A stretch of DNA of 64,000 bases from Sanderia malayensis (GCA_013076295.1 RQOL01000876.1:4898001-4962000), one strand, 5' to 3'; counted from the stretch's first letter, positions 1 through 13,880 are shown. Notes: generated by a model not told the origin, from the sequence alone. Made by a program: numbers and translations.

Positions 1-1519
1 GACCATTACGATCAGGTGAATATATACAGCAAAGTCGCGATATAACTGACTTTGAAGGAAACCAGATACAAGAGGCTAGTTCTTATACATCGAGAATTCG
101 GCTGTTAACCGAGAGAACAAGTTTTGTCAGGTTTTTCCCAGGATGCAGCTCGTGTACTAAAGGGCCAAAGCCAAGTTTAAAAATGTAGAAAAGAAAGAGT
201 AACATTTCTTTTTATTACAAAATGCTATTTAAATCAAGTTGCTGAGAAGTTTTAGTTTTAGGCACAAAAACACCACGAAGCTGTAAGATTTCAATCCCCA
301 TAAAAGAGTCCATTCATTTTAGTTTGTGTACAGCATGGCAAACTTCCTTAACTTTTGTTCGGAGCAGATTGTAATTGTTGACTTTGGTCTGTACGGAATC
401 TGGGTTCATGTCCATCCAGAAATGCCAGACTTTAGTTATCCAGGGTAATTATGAAAGAGATCTGAAACTTGATTCGATTTAGGTGTTGGCTTGTCTGTTT
501 TATCAGGATTTCACTATAGCACGATATACAGAATATGCCAGGGAAATTTAATTCATTTTGTTACAAATTAAGTAGCTACTATTTGTATCCATTCCAAGTC
601 CCAACATCAAGATGTTATTCAATTTAGCTGATATGATTTAAAAAGATTTCTGATATTTAAAACAGAGATTTCAGCTCGCATTTCCCTGCCACTCGAAAAT
701 GTAAATAGCCCCAGTAGCTGAACGAAGTAGTAATCTATTCAATGACTTGACATTAATGATTTGTTTTCAATCAGAATAATGATGGAAACATTTCCGAAAT
801 CGAACTAGAAGCGTTAATGAGAGATTTAGTTATCCAAGCAGGAAAGGTAAACGACTTAATTTGATTCTTAATCAGGTCTTTCGGAATTTCAAATTTGAAT
901 GACTTCCATTTACATGCTTGATTTATTACTTACTTGTTTTTTTCGTATGTGATACTTTTCGAAACTCATTCTTTTGTTTATTTAGTTTATCACTTTATTC
1001 AATATTCATGTAATTCACCTATTATTTCAGTCACAGGTTGAATTGCACACCTTTAATCTCCCAGGCATTCACACCCATTCATTTGTTTGTATGTTCTTCT
1101 ACGTTGTGATAAGATGACGCAAAAAGCATTTGTGTTGAAGAACAAACACTTGATACATGAAAGGGGGGTCATATAACAGCTCATACACACTCCACCGTCT
1201 TCAATCTTGTTGGATTTCTCTTTATTTTTACTTCATTTGAAACGTTTTTGCACAGGAATTAACTTTAAATGAACTCTGTTTCATCAATTTACTTCTCCCT
1301 GTTTCGTGATCCATAATTAATTTATTCATAAGCTCAAGCAAATTTTTCATTACTTATTTCATTTGCTTCTATTCACGCGTTATTTTTTTTATTTACTTGC
1401 AGAACGATTTCCAACCAAATATTGTTAAGCTTCAAAAAGAGGTTATGAAACATGTAGACAAAAACAAAGATGGCAAAATTCAAAGAAAAGAGCTTGCAAT
1501 TTTGTTTACCAATTCTAAG
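1..1519 (+). CDS. EF-hand calcium-binding protein, 3' part (calbindin/calretinin-like?)
   Basis: Three exons can be read: 1-15, 775-846 and 1403-1519, all in phase 0 with GT donors (gtgaat, gtaaac, gtgagg) and AG acceptors. The first junction rebuilds a canonical EF-hand loop, DQNNDGNISEIE, split between exons 1 and 2. Exon 3 holds a second complete loop, DKNKDGKIQRKE. Both have Asp/Asn at loop positions 1, 3 and 5, Gly at 6, Ile at 8 and Glu at 12, so both should bind calcium. The spacing and the flanking helices (ELEALMRDL before the linker, KELAILF after the second loop) resemble paired hands of the calbindin/calretinin/secretagogin group, but calmodulin-like or other EF-hand families are possible. 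The 5' end lies outside the window. Either more exons follow 1519, or reading through the donor gives a short tail ending at a TGA at 1538-1540; I found no further EF-hand exon before PEPCK, so this may be the C terminus. Confidence 0.75.
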
Positions 1520-1540
1520 GTGAGGAAAATTGTAAAGTGA

Positions 1541-4484
1541 GTGTCGGTCCTGTTTGAAAATCCACACAAAGTTGCTTGGGAAGGTTGATTGAGGCTCCCC
1601 ACTATACTGTGTTCACACCTTTTTCAATATTTTGCTTTAGCACTTTTATAATTTCGACAAAATTTGGCATTGAACCAGTTGAATAATTATAACTAAGCAT
1701 TTTGTAATATTGTTAAATTAAATATTATCGAGAGCTATATTCTCAGTGAAATGTCACTCTGAATGAGCACATATGTCAGCTTAAGTTCATCTGCTGCTCC
1801 CCTCTGTTTAGAAATTGGTCCCCTCTAGCTCTCCATTGCATGGAAAGTCCTCTTTGATATCATCCTGTTAATAGGTGCAGGCTGCATCTATCATAGTATT
1901 TAAAAAAGTTTGTGTGGGAGGTCTGAGGAATTCGTCGATCAAGTCCCAAACTACCAGTGGCTAAGAGCTAGTTTAATAACTAGGGGGGCCCAATATGAAT
2001 CAATATAAAGCAATAGAAACCCAAAGAAAACACTAATAACATTAATTAAAAACAAGAATAGTATGATGTCATCAAATACAATGGGAAAATTACGTTATTT
2101 CTCAATATCCCCAAATATTTGTCATCCATGAAAAGTCGGAGAAAACGCCATGCACAAGGAAGACAGCTGGAAAACAGCATTTCATGTCAGATTTGCTGGG
2201 ATCAAATGAGACCAATGATAACAAATTAAATTCTTCAAAATGGCCAGTGGCCTATAGCCCCCCAAAGTCGGGAAAAACTGCTCAGCAACAAATACTCTAT
2301 GATGTTGATGTGTGTGTGGCGGAAGGAAAGAAAGACTGGAACAAGTTAACAATCTGAATTCGTCCCATGGCATTTTCGCACTTCGTGCTCCACCCGTTTT
2401 CATACAACTGTCTGGCTGACCATGCTGGCAACCAATCACCGACGTAATGGATTGTGATTGACATCATAAGTGCAGTGTTGCCATGACAATGCTACCTGCT
2501 TCGTGATTTCCTGCACGAGCAAGTTTTCTCGAAGCCACAAATTTGCCAGGTCGAAGTGATTTCATTGGCTACTCGGGATCATTGTCTTGCGTAATAGAAC
2601 ATTCGATGCGCAGGAAAGGCGAAGATAAACGACAACCAACCGGACACAACCCTACACTTTAAACAAATTTCTGGTTTGAGGGAGTCAGTTGCTCTGGTGG
2701 CATTTTGGATCTCCAGCCAAGCTTTCACGTGTTGTCTGTTGAATTGTGCTGCCTGAATTCAATCCGACTTTACCAGTTGCTGAACTTCCAAGCCAGAACG
2801 TTTATCTCAAGAATCTGCTCAGGTAAGTTCAAAGTTCATTTATTTGTATTGATTTATGAGAATGATCTGCAGAATGGCCTTCGATTTTTGTCCTCTGTTT
2901 TTCACCTTCGTAAATATCATCTTGCGTGTGTTTTTTGTCGTCCATTTTCTTGCTGCTGTTCACCAAATGGGACTGTCCAAAGATCATCATTGTTTTTAGG
3001 GTAATTTAAACTGATTTAAATTAATTTAAATGTTGAATAGATTTTATTAGGGTTCCTTGTTCATGTTTTCTGCGTTTGCTTGCCATCTTGAAGACATGAA
3101 ACGTAAAACTTTTGCTCCCAGCTCCGCTTTGTTTGTGTCCCAGACACGTGTCGACAGCTCTGCAACCGCCCCTCTTGGCCTATATTTTTTCCTGAAGCTT
3201 AATGCCTGTTTTTGTTTTTGTAAATGCTCTGTATTCCCAACAGCAAAAATTTAGGACTCGAAAATTTCGTTCTTCATTGTAAAGTCGAAACAAAGTGGTG
3301 TGATTTTAAGATAAGACTTATTATCTTCATAAATCATCTTTATTCATTTCCCCAGGATAATATTTTTATAATTCAATCTCCTTTTATTTCTCGACAATTG
3401 ATGGTGTTTGGTTTTGTGTTTTCTATTTTTTTATCGTAAACAGCTGTGGAATAATGAACAAAGCTGCTTCGTTTTCTCTGAGCTTCATTTGTAAATAAAT
3501 TGATGTTTTGTTATTTCGCAATTTGTAAGTTGAAGAAAACATGGTACAATCTACTAAAATCACAATTATATTAAAAATAAATAAGGAGTATTAAAAACAA
3601 ACATGTATTAACTATTCCAATCACTTCAGTTGACTGCTGTGCTTATTGCTTTGGGAAGGAAATCATTTGGTTGCAAACTTGACATTTAGTCCCAGGGTAA
3701 AGATGCCATTTTGGGACAATGCATGACAATATAGTTGGCTTGAATTCAGTAATTGCCCCGTATTCAAATATTATGTTATCTTGTAACATTGTTACAATTT
3801 TCAGTTATTCGAAAAGGCAGTTATTTCCCAGGAAAACCAAACCACGTTAAAGACATTGGACCCGCCCCTTTCCCCTTTTAATCGACTGTAGTTCAGAATG
3901 GTAGGCGAGAATGTTCGAAAAATCCTATATTATGAATTTCTACTTCTCATCGATTGATTCCGAACAGATATTAAGGACTCGGTTGTGCTTATAAGTTGCT
4001 GTTTCTTGGTTGGAAAGAAAGAAAAAAGACTAATTTTTGCAGCAATTTTTTAGGCCATAAGCATGAAGCGGAAATGACAACACCCTTTTTAAGGTTTCGG
4101 ACATTTTCGGACTCGCCCCAGACTTATGATGGCACGATATTTCATTTTGTATTGTTTGCACCTTCATGCTTTTTCTCTGCTGCATATTTTGCGAATGGGG
4201 TTGGTTGCCCGAGACTACACTTCTTTTTAACGAAACTGCCAACTCATCGATGTTCAATATATAACAATAGCAATTTATAATAAAAAACAAATTCATCATG
4301 TCGTTCTGTCTACGGGCGTGTAGGTAAGTGAAGGACGGTCGTTTCTTTCATTGGTTGCACAACGTCCGAGTCTTGTCGATTTACGCCTTCGATTTAGGCC
4401 CATTTTTGCATTGCTTTGTTTTGTCGACGACTTCGCTCCATTGGCGAGCCGACCTATTGTCTGAACCCTATTCAATCTTTTTAG
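1541..4484. other. Non-coding stretch upstream of PEPCK, with possible 5' UTR exons
   Basis: No coding exon with conserved content was found on either strand. Two strong donor sites, CAG/GTAAGT ending at 2821 and GTAG/GTAAGT ending at 4323, could close non-coding first exons of PEPCK. An acceptor (tttttag) at 4484 lies 46 bases before the PEPCK start codon, so the PEPCK 5' leader is probably spliced. Which upstream donor is used cannot be decided from sequence. Confidence 0.4.
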
Positions 4485-4530
4485 GAATCAATTTAAGAAC
4501 TTTCTCAGTTCACAAATATTCAGAAGAAAC

Positions 4531-7460
4531 ATGACTTCACTGGATAGTAGTATCACCGTCATCAAAGGCGACTTCAAGAAATTGGGTCCACGTGTACAAG
4601 AATTTGTGGCTGCAAAAGCAAATTTCCTCAAACCCGATAGTTTGCACATTTGCGATGGCTCAGACGAAGAGTTGCGCCAGATTATTACTGGCATGCAGAC
4701 AGCTGGGTCTATTCAACAGTTGCCAAAATACGAGAATTGGTAATTTCTTAAAATTTTAAAACTGTTGTAATCTTTCAAGTACACGCCCCCTTTTTAATTC
4801 TCACCGGGTTCCCAAAAATGAAAAATAATATCGTACTGGATATGCCTAAAAGGCCCCTAAAAGTTTAATAAACACGCTGGGCATTTGCTTGAAGCATTAC
4901 AGTATTGGTAAGCTCAGTTGGCTATTTCTGTTACATATTTGAGCTGTCACTTTTGCTAGAGAGCTGAGTAAACTCAAACCTCTACTTGTATTTATATTTA
5001 TTGCTAATGAAACTTATTCCTTTTGAATCTAATTTCATAGCTGGCTTGTGAGGACAAATCCAGCGGATGTTGCTCGTGTGGAATCCAAGACTGTTATTTG
5101 CACAGAGAGCAAACGTGAAAGCATTCCAATTGTCAAGGATGGTGTGAACGGAACCCTTGGCCATTGGATGGATATCAAGGAAATGGATGCTAAACTTAAA
5201 ACCTTGTTTGATGGTTGCATGAAAGGTAATAATTATGTCCAAACATGCTTTATCCTTAAATTGATTATATTCATTAAATCCTTTCCTAGTTTTATTGGCT
5301 TACATTAATAGTTTGCCTTCTCAATTCTTTATAATTATATATCAATAACAGGTTTTTAAAATTGTCTTTTCCTCAAGGAAGAACAATGTATCTGATTCCA
5401 TTCAGCATGGGTCCAGTTGGATCACCTCTTTCCAAATATGGTATTGAACTGACTGACTCCCCCTATGTGGTGTGCTGCATGAAGATCATGACACGCATGG
5501 GTCAATCCGTATTGGATCTGCTAGCAGGCAACACTCCATTCGTGAGATGTACTCACTCTGTTGGCAAGCCCCAGCCATGTGAACCAGACCCATACTCTTG
5601 GCCATGCAACCCAGAGAAGACATTGATCACTCATTTCCCCAAAAGAAAAGAGATCATCTCATTTGGCAGTGGTTATGGTGGCAACTCTCTGCTTGGAAAG
5701 AAGTGCTTTGCACTTCGTATTGCTTCAACCCTGGCAAGAGATGAAGGATGGCTTTCAGAGCACATGTTGGTGAGTTGCATTTTCTTTTCACTGTCAACTT
5801 CTGATATAACAAATTTTGACAGAAAGTGGAATGGAAATTGTTACAAGAATACCTTAACCTTTGCCGAGTCTTAATCTTTTCCATTCTCATTTTTAAATTT
5901 CCATTGCATTTGGAAATTATGAGCCTCTGTATTTTTATAGGGATTATTCTCATGAAAAAAAAACACTGTGTGTACTTGTTTTCTATTGGGTGTTAATTTG
6001 CCCAGGGGGTAATTTCTATAATATAGCAGCTCACGGAGGAATGTTTTTTTATTATACACTAAAGGTGACTTTGAATTTTGCATTGTTTTTCCGTTTAATT
6101 CTTAATTTATTTTGGATTCACATTGCAGATTCTTGGTATAACCAACCCCAAAGGTGAAAAGAAATACATCACAGCAGCTTTCCCAAGTGCATGTGGAAAG
6201 ACCAACCTTGCTATGATGACACCCACCATTCCTGGCTGGAAGATTGAGTGTGTTGGTGATGATATTGCATGGATGAAGTTTGACGAAGAAGGCAACTTGA
6301 GGGCAATCAACCCCGAGGCCGGCTTCTTTGGTGTATGCCCAGGAACCTCGTATGACACAAACCCAATGGCCATGAGAGCTTTGGAGAAGGATTCCATTTT
6401 CACCAATACTGCATCAACCAGTGATGGAGGATTCTTCTGGGAAGGTATGGTTTATTGAATCTGTACAGTGACACATCTGCTTGTTGAATGACCAGACAAC
6501 AGTCTTTAGAACAAGGCAGCATTATTTTCAAGTCATAAATTATACGCTAATGTTTCTGATATTTACTTTGCTCAGGTCTTGAAAAGGAAGTTGATCTGAA
6601 CTCTGTTCAGGTTACATCTTGGTTGAAAGAGAGAAACTGGAAGCAAGGTGGCTCTACCAAGGCAGCCCATCCAAACTCCAGATTCTGTGCCCCTGCCAAA
6701 AACTGCCCAATCATGGACCCCGAATGGGAAGGCCAGAAGGGAGTGCCAATTTCTGCTGTGATCTTTGGCGGAAGACGTCCTGAAGGTGTTCCACTTGTTT
6801 ACGAGTCATTTGATTGGAATCACGGTGTGTTTGTTGCATCATCCATGTGCTCCGAGGCGACTGCTGCCGCTGAACATAAGAGCAGAGTTGTGATGCGTGA
6901 TCCATTTGCAATGAGACCATTCTTTGGTTACAATGCCGGTCAATATGTTGATCATTGGCTGAAGATTGGAAAGAGGCCCGGTGCAAAATTGCCAAAGATC
7001 TTCCATGTTAACTGGTTCAGAAAGGATGCAGATGGCAAATTTATGTGGCCAGGTAGATAGATGATAATGTTTTTGTTTGATTTTATTTTTGAAGGTAGAT
7101 AGAGGTATTTAATTTGATACTTTTGTGCTGTTGTTTGTATTTGTTTCTTATTTGATGTGATTTTTTTCAGGATTTGGTGAGAACTCTCGTGTCTTGGAAT
7201 GGATTTTTGACAGAACCAACAATGCAGACAACTGTGTAAAGTCACCAGTTGGAAATATCCCCAAGCCAAACACCATCAATGTTGATGGTCTTGGCAAGCT
7301 GGACATGGAGGGCCTTATGTCCATTCCAAAGAAATACTGGAAGGAGGAACTGGAATCCCTCAAGAAATACTATGAAGATCAGTTCAATGAAGACCTGCCC
7401 AAGGAGATATGGAACCAGTATGACGCCCTCAAGGAACGTATCAACAACATCAAAGAGTGA
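4531..7460 (+). CDS. PCK1: Phosphoenolpyruvate carboxykinase (GTP), cytosolic type
   Basis: GTP-dependent PEPCK converts oxaloacetate plus GTP to phosphoenolpyruvate, CO2 and GDP, the committed step of gluconeogenesis. Six coding exons (4531-4739, 5041-5225, 5378-5769, 6129-6444, 6576-7052, 7171-7460) join in phase to 622 codons plus stop, the same length as vertebrate PCK1. Visible landmarks are [19 protein letters not shown] near residue 70, the [12 protein letters not shown] and [11 protein letters not shown] segments, EGWLSEHM (with the metal-binding His), the P-loop with catalytic Cys in [12 protein letters not shown], the kinase-2 motif VGDDIAW (metal-binding Asp), and [10 protein letters not shown]. 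No mitochondrial targeting peptide is evident, so the cytosolic form is inferred; invertebrate genes often predate the PCK1/PCK2 split. All introns are GT-AG. The next gene on the same strand starts only about 400 bases after the stop. No AATAAA signal is obvious in that gap. Confidence 0.97.
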
Positions 7461-7858
7461 ATGCTTATTTATTTAAAGACAAATGAGAAATCTCTGCTTA
7501 TTCCTCCCTCTGCTGTGCTTTATATAGGAACTTTTCATACGCGTAGTATTACACTAAATTTGGTCTCGGGCCTTCATATATTACATGCATAAACTTTGAA
7601 TGCTTTGATGTTTTAATAATGGGTGATAAAATTTGCTTATAACATGATATGATGCTATGAAAGTGTTTTTCATTTGAATGAATTCAAATTTGATGTTCGA
7701 CATATTTGTTTTTTTTAACGAAAGCTGGATAGAATTGTTGTATTGATTGTTGTTGTACGTTGTGCCTTTAACAAAATGCATCTGTTGTCACTCGTCGAAT
7801 TATCGACAATTTATCATCTTAACATTGTTAATTCTTTGGAGAATTGCAGTTGTCCTTC

Positions 7859-10800
7859 ATGCCTCCTTTTTCTGGGCCAGATCTAAAAGTGCCAACAATA
7901 CTCGAGAATGCTATAAGTCTTTACCATGTCGCCGGAGCGTATACGGATATCTTTTTTCCCATAACATATCTAGTTATTTCTTCCTTTTCAATCAAGTTGA
8001 GAATGTGCCGCATAAATTCCCTTTGTGTGTTTGAAAGGTAACCTTTGAAGTCTGTACCAGATTTGCATTGAACTTGCTACTGAATGGCAGGAGTGGGAGG
8101 TGCTTTTGTCAAATCGAGGCTGCGACAGGTGTGTTGTTTTTGCCGCCAAATACGGATGTCAATATTCGTCATTTCAATTGGGGTTTGCAAAAAGCATGTT
8201 TATAATAAACTGATTTCTCTCTCGGGGAACGTTTTCCACTGCTGGTAATGATGAATTTTACATAGCTTGGATCAACATAATTGTTGTTTAAGTTGAATTA
8301 AGCCGAAAGTTATTCCAAGTTTGTTGACGTTTTTTGTGAGGAAGTCGTGCAGATGAACATTTTCAATTCTTACTTATTCACTGTGGAGTAGATACAGATA
8401 ATCGAAGAAGGGCTTTTGAAATGTTTCTCTTTGGATCATTTTTAAGTAAACATGGTTGAAGTTCTGCCTGCAACCAGAAGAAAAAGACTTCGAATGGGAG
8501 ATTGAAACAAATGAAAGTGAGCTCAGTTTATCTGTTTGTAAACGTAGAAAAGAGAGTATTAATTAGGAGACTACCTATACTAAAACAAAAAATATTTACC
8601 TAACTAATGCATTTCTGGGGTGTATCTAGCGTTTACCAATAACATGTCAAGGCCCGCTTTGGCTAAGTTTTGATAAAAAATTTATTCCTAATATATCGAA
8701 TTTCGTTTCCAAATTATGTTGTTCGTACCATTTCAACATTTAGCTATCTGTAGTTATCAAAGTTATCTATTATACCTCAAAGTTAGATAGATACAAAGAA
8801 TTGAACTAAACTTAAATGTTTTCTTTTTAATATTTATACCATGCTCTGTAGTAAAATATTATCAAGACAACAAAAAAGAACTTAATGTTGTATTATAATT
8901 CTCTTATTTGACCTTGATATTGTTTAATTATATTTATTTTAGCTCTATCATAAAGCAACAATGGCTTTTTCCCAAGCCAATTCGTCCTACTTTCAGATTC
9001 AAAGATCCATATTTTACGATCGACACCTCGTAAGTAAATGTTATTATTCCTACTAATTATGATGCAGTGCAAATACCTAAATTATTTTAATGCATCGTCG
9101 CTTTCCGTTACAATATCAACCACGAGGGAAATGGAATTGGTCCCAATTGTGATAATTTGCACTACAAGAACAAAAAATATTTGATGGGTGGAGCTTCTCT
9201 TAATGCCTCGATATGTCAAAAGATAACAGGATCTAGAACCTCTACTTCTTAAAGACTTCATTATGAGGCCATTTATTTTACCGAGGCAAAACTCAAAAAT
9301 AATCAAAGCCTGCTAGATAATAGCGCCTACTGATCGCTTTAAAATAAATATCAGAGCTCTAGAATGATTGGTTCAAAATTAGGGCAACGACACCGTCCGT
9401 ATAATTATTGCATTACATTACGTATGCATGCATTTATGTATGTTTTGCAATAGTCCATCAGTGGGACTCAGGTCTCCTCTCATAGGGATGTCTATGAACT
9501 TGTTTCTAGCCAGATTGCCATGTGATGATTTTCTTCATCTATTCCAAACTCCTTTCTCTCTTTGCTTTCCCTTTCCTCTTGCCTTCTATTGAAGCAAGCA
9601 CGAAGCTATCACCTATTCTTTTCCAATTTCCATACAGTCAAATCTGCATAGTTCGAAGTTCGAACTATGCAGATTCATAGTTCGAATTAATTACATGAGT
9701 TCGAACTTCGAACTTCGAACTCGCGTAATTCGAACTTTATCTAATTCGAACGAAGTTCTCTGTCCCTTCAAGGATCACTGAAGAACCAATCCTCATAAAA
9801 CAAACCTCGATAATTTGAACTTTTTGTAATTTGAACATTTTCACGCTTCCCCAGGGTGTTTGAATTAAACAGAGTTGACCATATATTTCCTGATCTTTCG
9901 TTTTTGGACTTCTCGTAGCATCCCTTGTTCAATAAGCCCCAGTTGTTCTTTGGCCAATTCGTTTCTTTTTCTCTCCATCTACTTCATTCTCTTCATTATT
10001 GTCCACAACCACATCTTAAAGGCTTTGATCATTTTCCTCTTCTTTCCGGATCGACCAGGTTTTCATGCGTACAAAGCGTCGCTAAATTATGTATCAACCA
10101 TTTACCATGAAAGCAGGAACAGTAAATTCGAAATTTGAAAATTGAATGAAATTGAGCTCACAGAGAGTCGATGGTACTAATTATGACACCCTGGTTATTT
10201 TGAGACAAATTGCAGCTCTCTAGGACAGATGGTTCAAAAGTAAATCTCGTGGACCTCTTTCAACTAGAACTAGCTGATTACGTTACCTAACTAAGTAGCT
10301 AAGTACAGGATGGCAAACCTATAAATTTAATTTGGTAGAAGTATGGCTCACAGATAATAGAAACCTACCAAATAGATCATACTGATCACTTTCAGACAAG
10401 TTTCAGCTTTCTAAGACCATTGTTTCAAAAGTTGGATTCAAAGATTGTTCAGAAACTGAAACAGTAAATTACTTTGTATCAATTATAGAAGTACAGCCTG
10501 CAAGCCTAAAAATTGAAATTGATTGCAATACATAGTGCTCATAAATTCGAATTCTAAATATCAAAACGTAACTTTAACAGGATTATTTAAGAGTACCGAT
10601 AAGAGAGTTTCTCGAGCAACTTGAAATTTTGCAGCTTAATTTTACTTCTTTGTCTTTAATATTTCATGCATCTAATTAATATTTGATAAACAGCGACTTT
10701 TTAAAGACCATAACTTTGGGCCGCATTACTGAAAATGAAACCACAACAGGCTGTACAACTTTTTCTCAGCAATACAAAAATCGTGTTCAGGTCAGCTCGA

Positions 10801-13420
10801 CGCCCAAAATATGTGTCCATGAAACAGTTGAGTTTATCAGCAAGCTGGTTTTTTATCTGTTGTTTTTACATCCAGACACACTTACTGTTACTATCTGCAG
10901 CGGGAAGAGCAGTTTGGCCACAATTATTCACATCAACAACAAAACAATAACAAACAATGATAACAAACAACATGATTAACCACGTGATCAATTACTATGA
11001 AGCAAGTACCTCAAGACAAACAAGTGGCGCATGAAGTACTATATATATTTCGTTTGGGTATGATGATAGAATTTCCTGACTAATCATTCTAATGCGATTA
11101 CCATGATTGGAAGCCATCTCCAAATTCTGCTTTTTATAGCATTGATCCAATTTTCATATGAGACAAGGGACTGATAGTACATGTAAGAAGCATAGCTATA
11201 ACTTGTAGCGACAAAGTTTATGCCGTTTTTAATCAATGAAGATCCTTTAAGGTTAAGGTCTTATTTTGCTTTATTGATGCATGTGCAAAACCTAAGCCCA
11301 CATTTTTTTAGTTTTTCTATGCAGCAACATCTGACTTTGACTCCGTTGTCAAAATTTTATAAATTTATTTACTTTTTGTATATAATAATATAATTATGGT
11401 AAATATTATAAGTTTTTTATGCATTGTATGTTATATTGTATGTATAACATTGTATGTATTGTTAATGTTTTGTTGTAGAATGGATTGTCGGAGCTGGCCC
11501 AATGGCACAGTTGGAAAAGCGATTGCTTTGCAAATACTTTTGTCTTTGATGGAGATACAGATAAATATTTGATGGAAAGTTTTGGTGAAAGCATGGAAAG
11601 AAAATCATCATTTGCAAAGCTGGAAAAGTAGGTCATTTTGTACTTCTTTTTTAATTTTGCTTGCATCCTCTTTCTTTTTTACCGTTAAGACTTTAAAATG
11701 TTCAAAGAAGGAGAACGGGGCTGTTATCACAAAGAATTTCATAAGAACTATATTGGTAAAACTTAAGCGAGACCCAAACCATTCAACAACATATTCTATA
11801 TTGAAACTTATCACAAGATGCATACGACTGCAATTCTTTGTACTGCACGCGTAAATCGCATAATTTGTTTATTAATCAAAAAATGTTCAATTTTTGTTGC
11901 TACAATTGAATTCCTCAATTTTTCGAACATAATTCCGTCTTCTTTTATTTTGCCTTATTATACACCTCATGTTAATTAGCTTCTGTTTACTTATAGTTAT
12001 TTCAAACTCGCTAATTCAAACAAATATCCCAATTCTCTGAGTGTGCGGTGAGTGTTAGCAAAGAATCATTTCTGTGTTCTTAAGGGTTACCAAAAAGCTA
12101 TCAGATTTGAAGATATCAAGCAAAAGCGAGTATTGGAGACCTTCTTCATGTATAAGGAAATCAAAACGAGAGGAGCCTATTGAAGATGTAACGCATGTTG
12201 TCACGGATAGATCTCGCAGCACATCCCGACCTGGAAGCCTGAATTATTGCGATAAGAACAGCAACACGACTCCGGTGCTATTCGATAAGTTTGACAACGA
12301 GAAACCGACTGCGGAAAGCGAGCTGGCCGCAAAAACAATCATAGAAAACCATGCAGACTTCAAGTTGCTGTTTGCGACCGGTCACGAAGTTGAACAGCCA
12401 GATGCTTATTATGACGACCCGATACCGGTATGTCTGGGTGCTGGATTCGATGGCAATGAACTGGTGGATGTTGAGGACGATGCTTTTCTGCAGCGAATGC
12501 TAGTCATCGGTCGGCTTCATAAGGAGACTGTGTGCGCGGAAGAGAGGCAACAGAAGATGGAGAGCATTTTGAAAGCTTCGTCAAGAGGACAGTCATTGGT
12601 CGCGCAGCAACAAAAAGCTAAATACAACAGTGAACGAAAGCACACGAATGACCAGGATGAGTGCACGAGAGACATTGCAGGAGCGCGGGGAAAACACGAG
12701 AGATCACGAACACGTGAAATCACGAAGAATGCTCGCGAGGACGGTCGTGAGACTTGCAAAGAAAATCAAAGTAAGGATGGGAATAATAATAATGATAAAA
12801 ATAATAATAGTGATAAAGCAACGATAAACATGGGTAAACAAAGCAGCGTTGGAGGAAAGAAATCCACGAAGAAAAGCAAAGCTTCTTCGTCATCAACAAG
12901 TGAAAAAAATGGCTCAACGCGAAATATTTACGATGGAAGGTGCGATGCAGTTCAATATAACACAAGGAATTTTGATATTAATGACAATAAAACAAATGAC
13001 GATTCTTTGAAAGAAACGACAGCAGTATCACAAGCTAGTCTCGGAAGCGAACTGAAGACATGTCATGCAAGCTTAAAGTCTACACAGAATCGAAAAATAT
13101 TGAGAAAGAAAAGGACAAAGAACTCGAACGGTCTGTCTCTGAAACCGACGAGGTACTACGCCATTACTGACATTGTAGCAATGCATCCTATACCATGTGC
13201 AGAAAAATTATCAATCGATAGACGTCATAGTGCGCGGAGGTCTTTGTCACCAGGAAAAAGTTTCCACTCTCAAAGAAGATATTCGCTAACGACCAAATGT
13301 AACAGTGGTTCTATTAACAGGCCTGCTACGGCAACTAAGAAGAAGCTATCAACGCACACTAAACCGAGTAGACCGAAAACCGCGGTGCCTGATATAAGGA
13401 CAAGGGTCAAGGCGGTTTAA
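7859..13420 (+). CDS. Unrecognised 582-aa protein, five exons
   Basis: Exons 7859-7938, 8943-9029, 10694-10790, 11479-11627 and 12085-13420 join in consistent phase (2, 2, 0, 2) to 582 codons plus stop, all with GT-AG introns. I do not recognise the family. The N-terminal 140 residues look globular and well kept, with WLFPKPIRPTFRFKDPYF and FLKTITLGRITENETTTG; a second ordered patch in the last exon reads LLFATGHEVEQPDAYYDDPIPVCLGAGF. The rest is highly charged low-complexity sequence rich in Lys, Arg, Ser and Asn, including an Asn-rich run encoded by AAT repeats near 12780, and the C terminus is basic (pI clearly high). No signal peptide or membrane segment is visible. An acceptor at about 7849 (ttgcag) suggests a spliced 5' leader. 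The first exon is the least certain; it was chosen because its GC end phase completes the Ala codon at exon 2. An AATAAA at 13713-13718 follows the stop. Confidence 0.7.
9635..9880. mobile_element. TTCGAA-rich MITE, copy 1
   Basis: Lies in intron 2 of the unrecognised gene. It starts with CAGTCAAATCTGCATAGTTCGAA preceded by TA and ends with an approximate inverted copy (gaattaaacagagttgac). The left half holds nested TTCGAA palindromes. The right half (phrases such as ccttcaaggatcact and ttttcacgct-cccagggtgtt) matches the copy at 28699-28883. Short terminal inverted repeats, TA flank and no coding capacity point to a Tc1/mariner-pogo type non-autonomous element. Confidence 0.75.
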
Positions 13421-13880
13421 CATAGTCAATTGGAATGTTTGAGTGAAAAGTTTGATTTGAAAAGCTGTTTGCAGTCTAAATGCTTTGAAGAACGTTGTTC
13501 ATGGATTGTCTTTTGAAGGCTAATACAATAGCGACGTTTGGGTTGTATCAAATTTACTTCAATATGACTCTCTTCTATGCGTTGACCTCCACACAAGTCA
13601 AAGGTTGGCCTTTGACCTAAGGGGCAATGCCCCTAAACTATGAATGCCGCAAATGCGCGATTTAACCCAATGATCGGAGCAAAGACAAGAAAGATGCATA
13701 CTGAAAGTAAGAAATAAATATACAGCATTCATAGGAAATTCAAGGCAACATTCACAAGTAAATATTATCAGAGTGCTATGTTTCTGAGTTGTGTTTACTA
13801 CAATATGGTAATATTGTCTATATTTATAAGTAAACATCTATGAACGTCATTAAATGCGTATGAGCAATGATGCTTAACTT
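13421..13880. other. Convergent 3' intergenic gap
   Basis: 460 bases between the stop codons of the unrecognised gene (+) and CIAPIN1 (-). It contains the AATAAA at 13713-13718 usable by the plus-strand gene. No exon or repeat was recognised in the remainder. Confidence 0.6.

Noticed and set aside
2182..3439. Series of short open frames at 2.2-3.4 kb
   Set aside because: They lack domains and codon phase continuity; only the donor at 2822 is worth keeping as a possible leader-exon boundary.
12517..12965. Minus-strand frames opposite the last exon of the unrecognised gene
   Set aside because: They are complement shadows of a Lys/Arg/Asn-rich coding region and have no splice or domain support.
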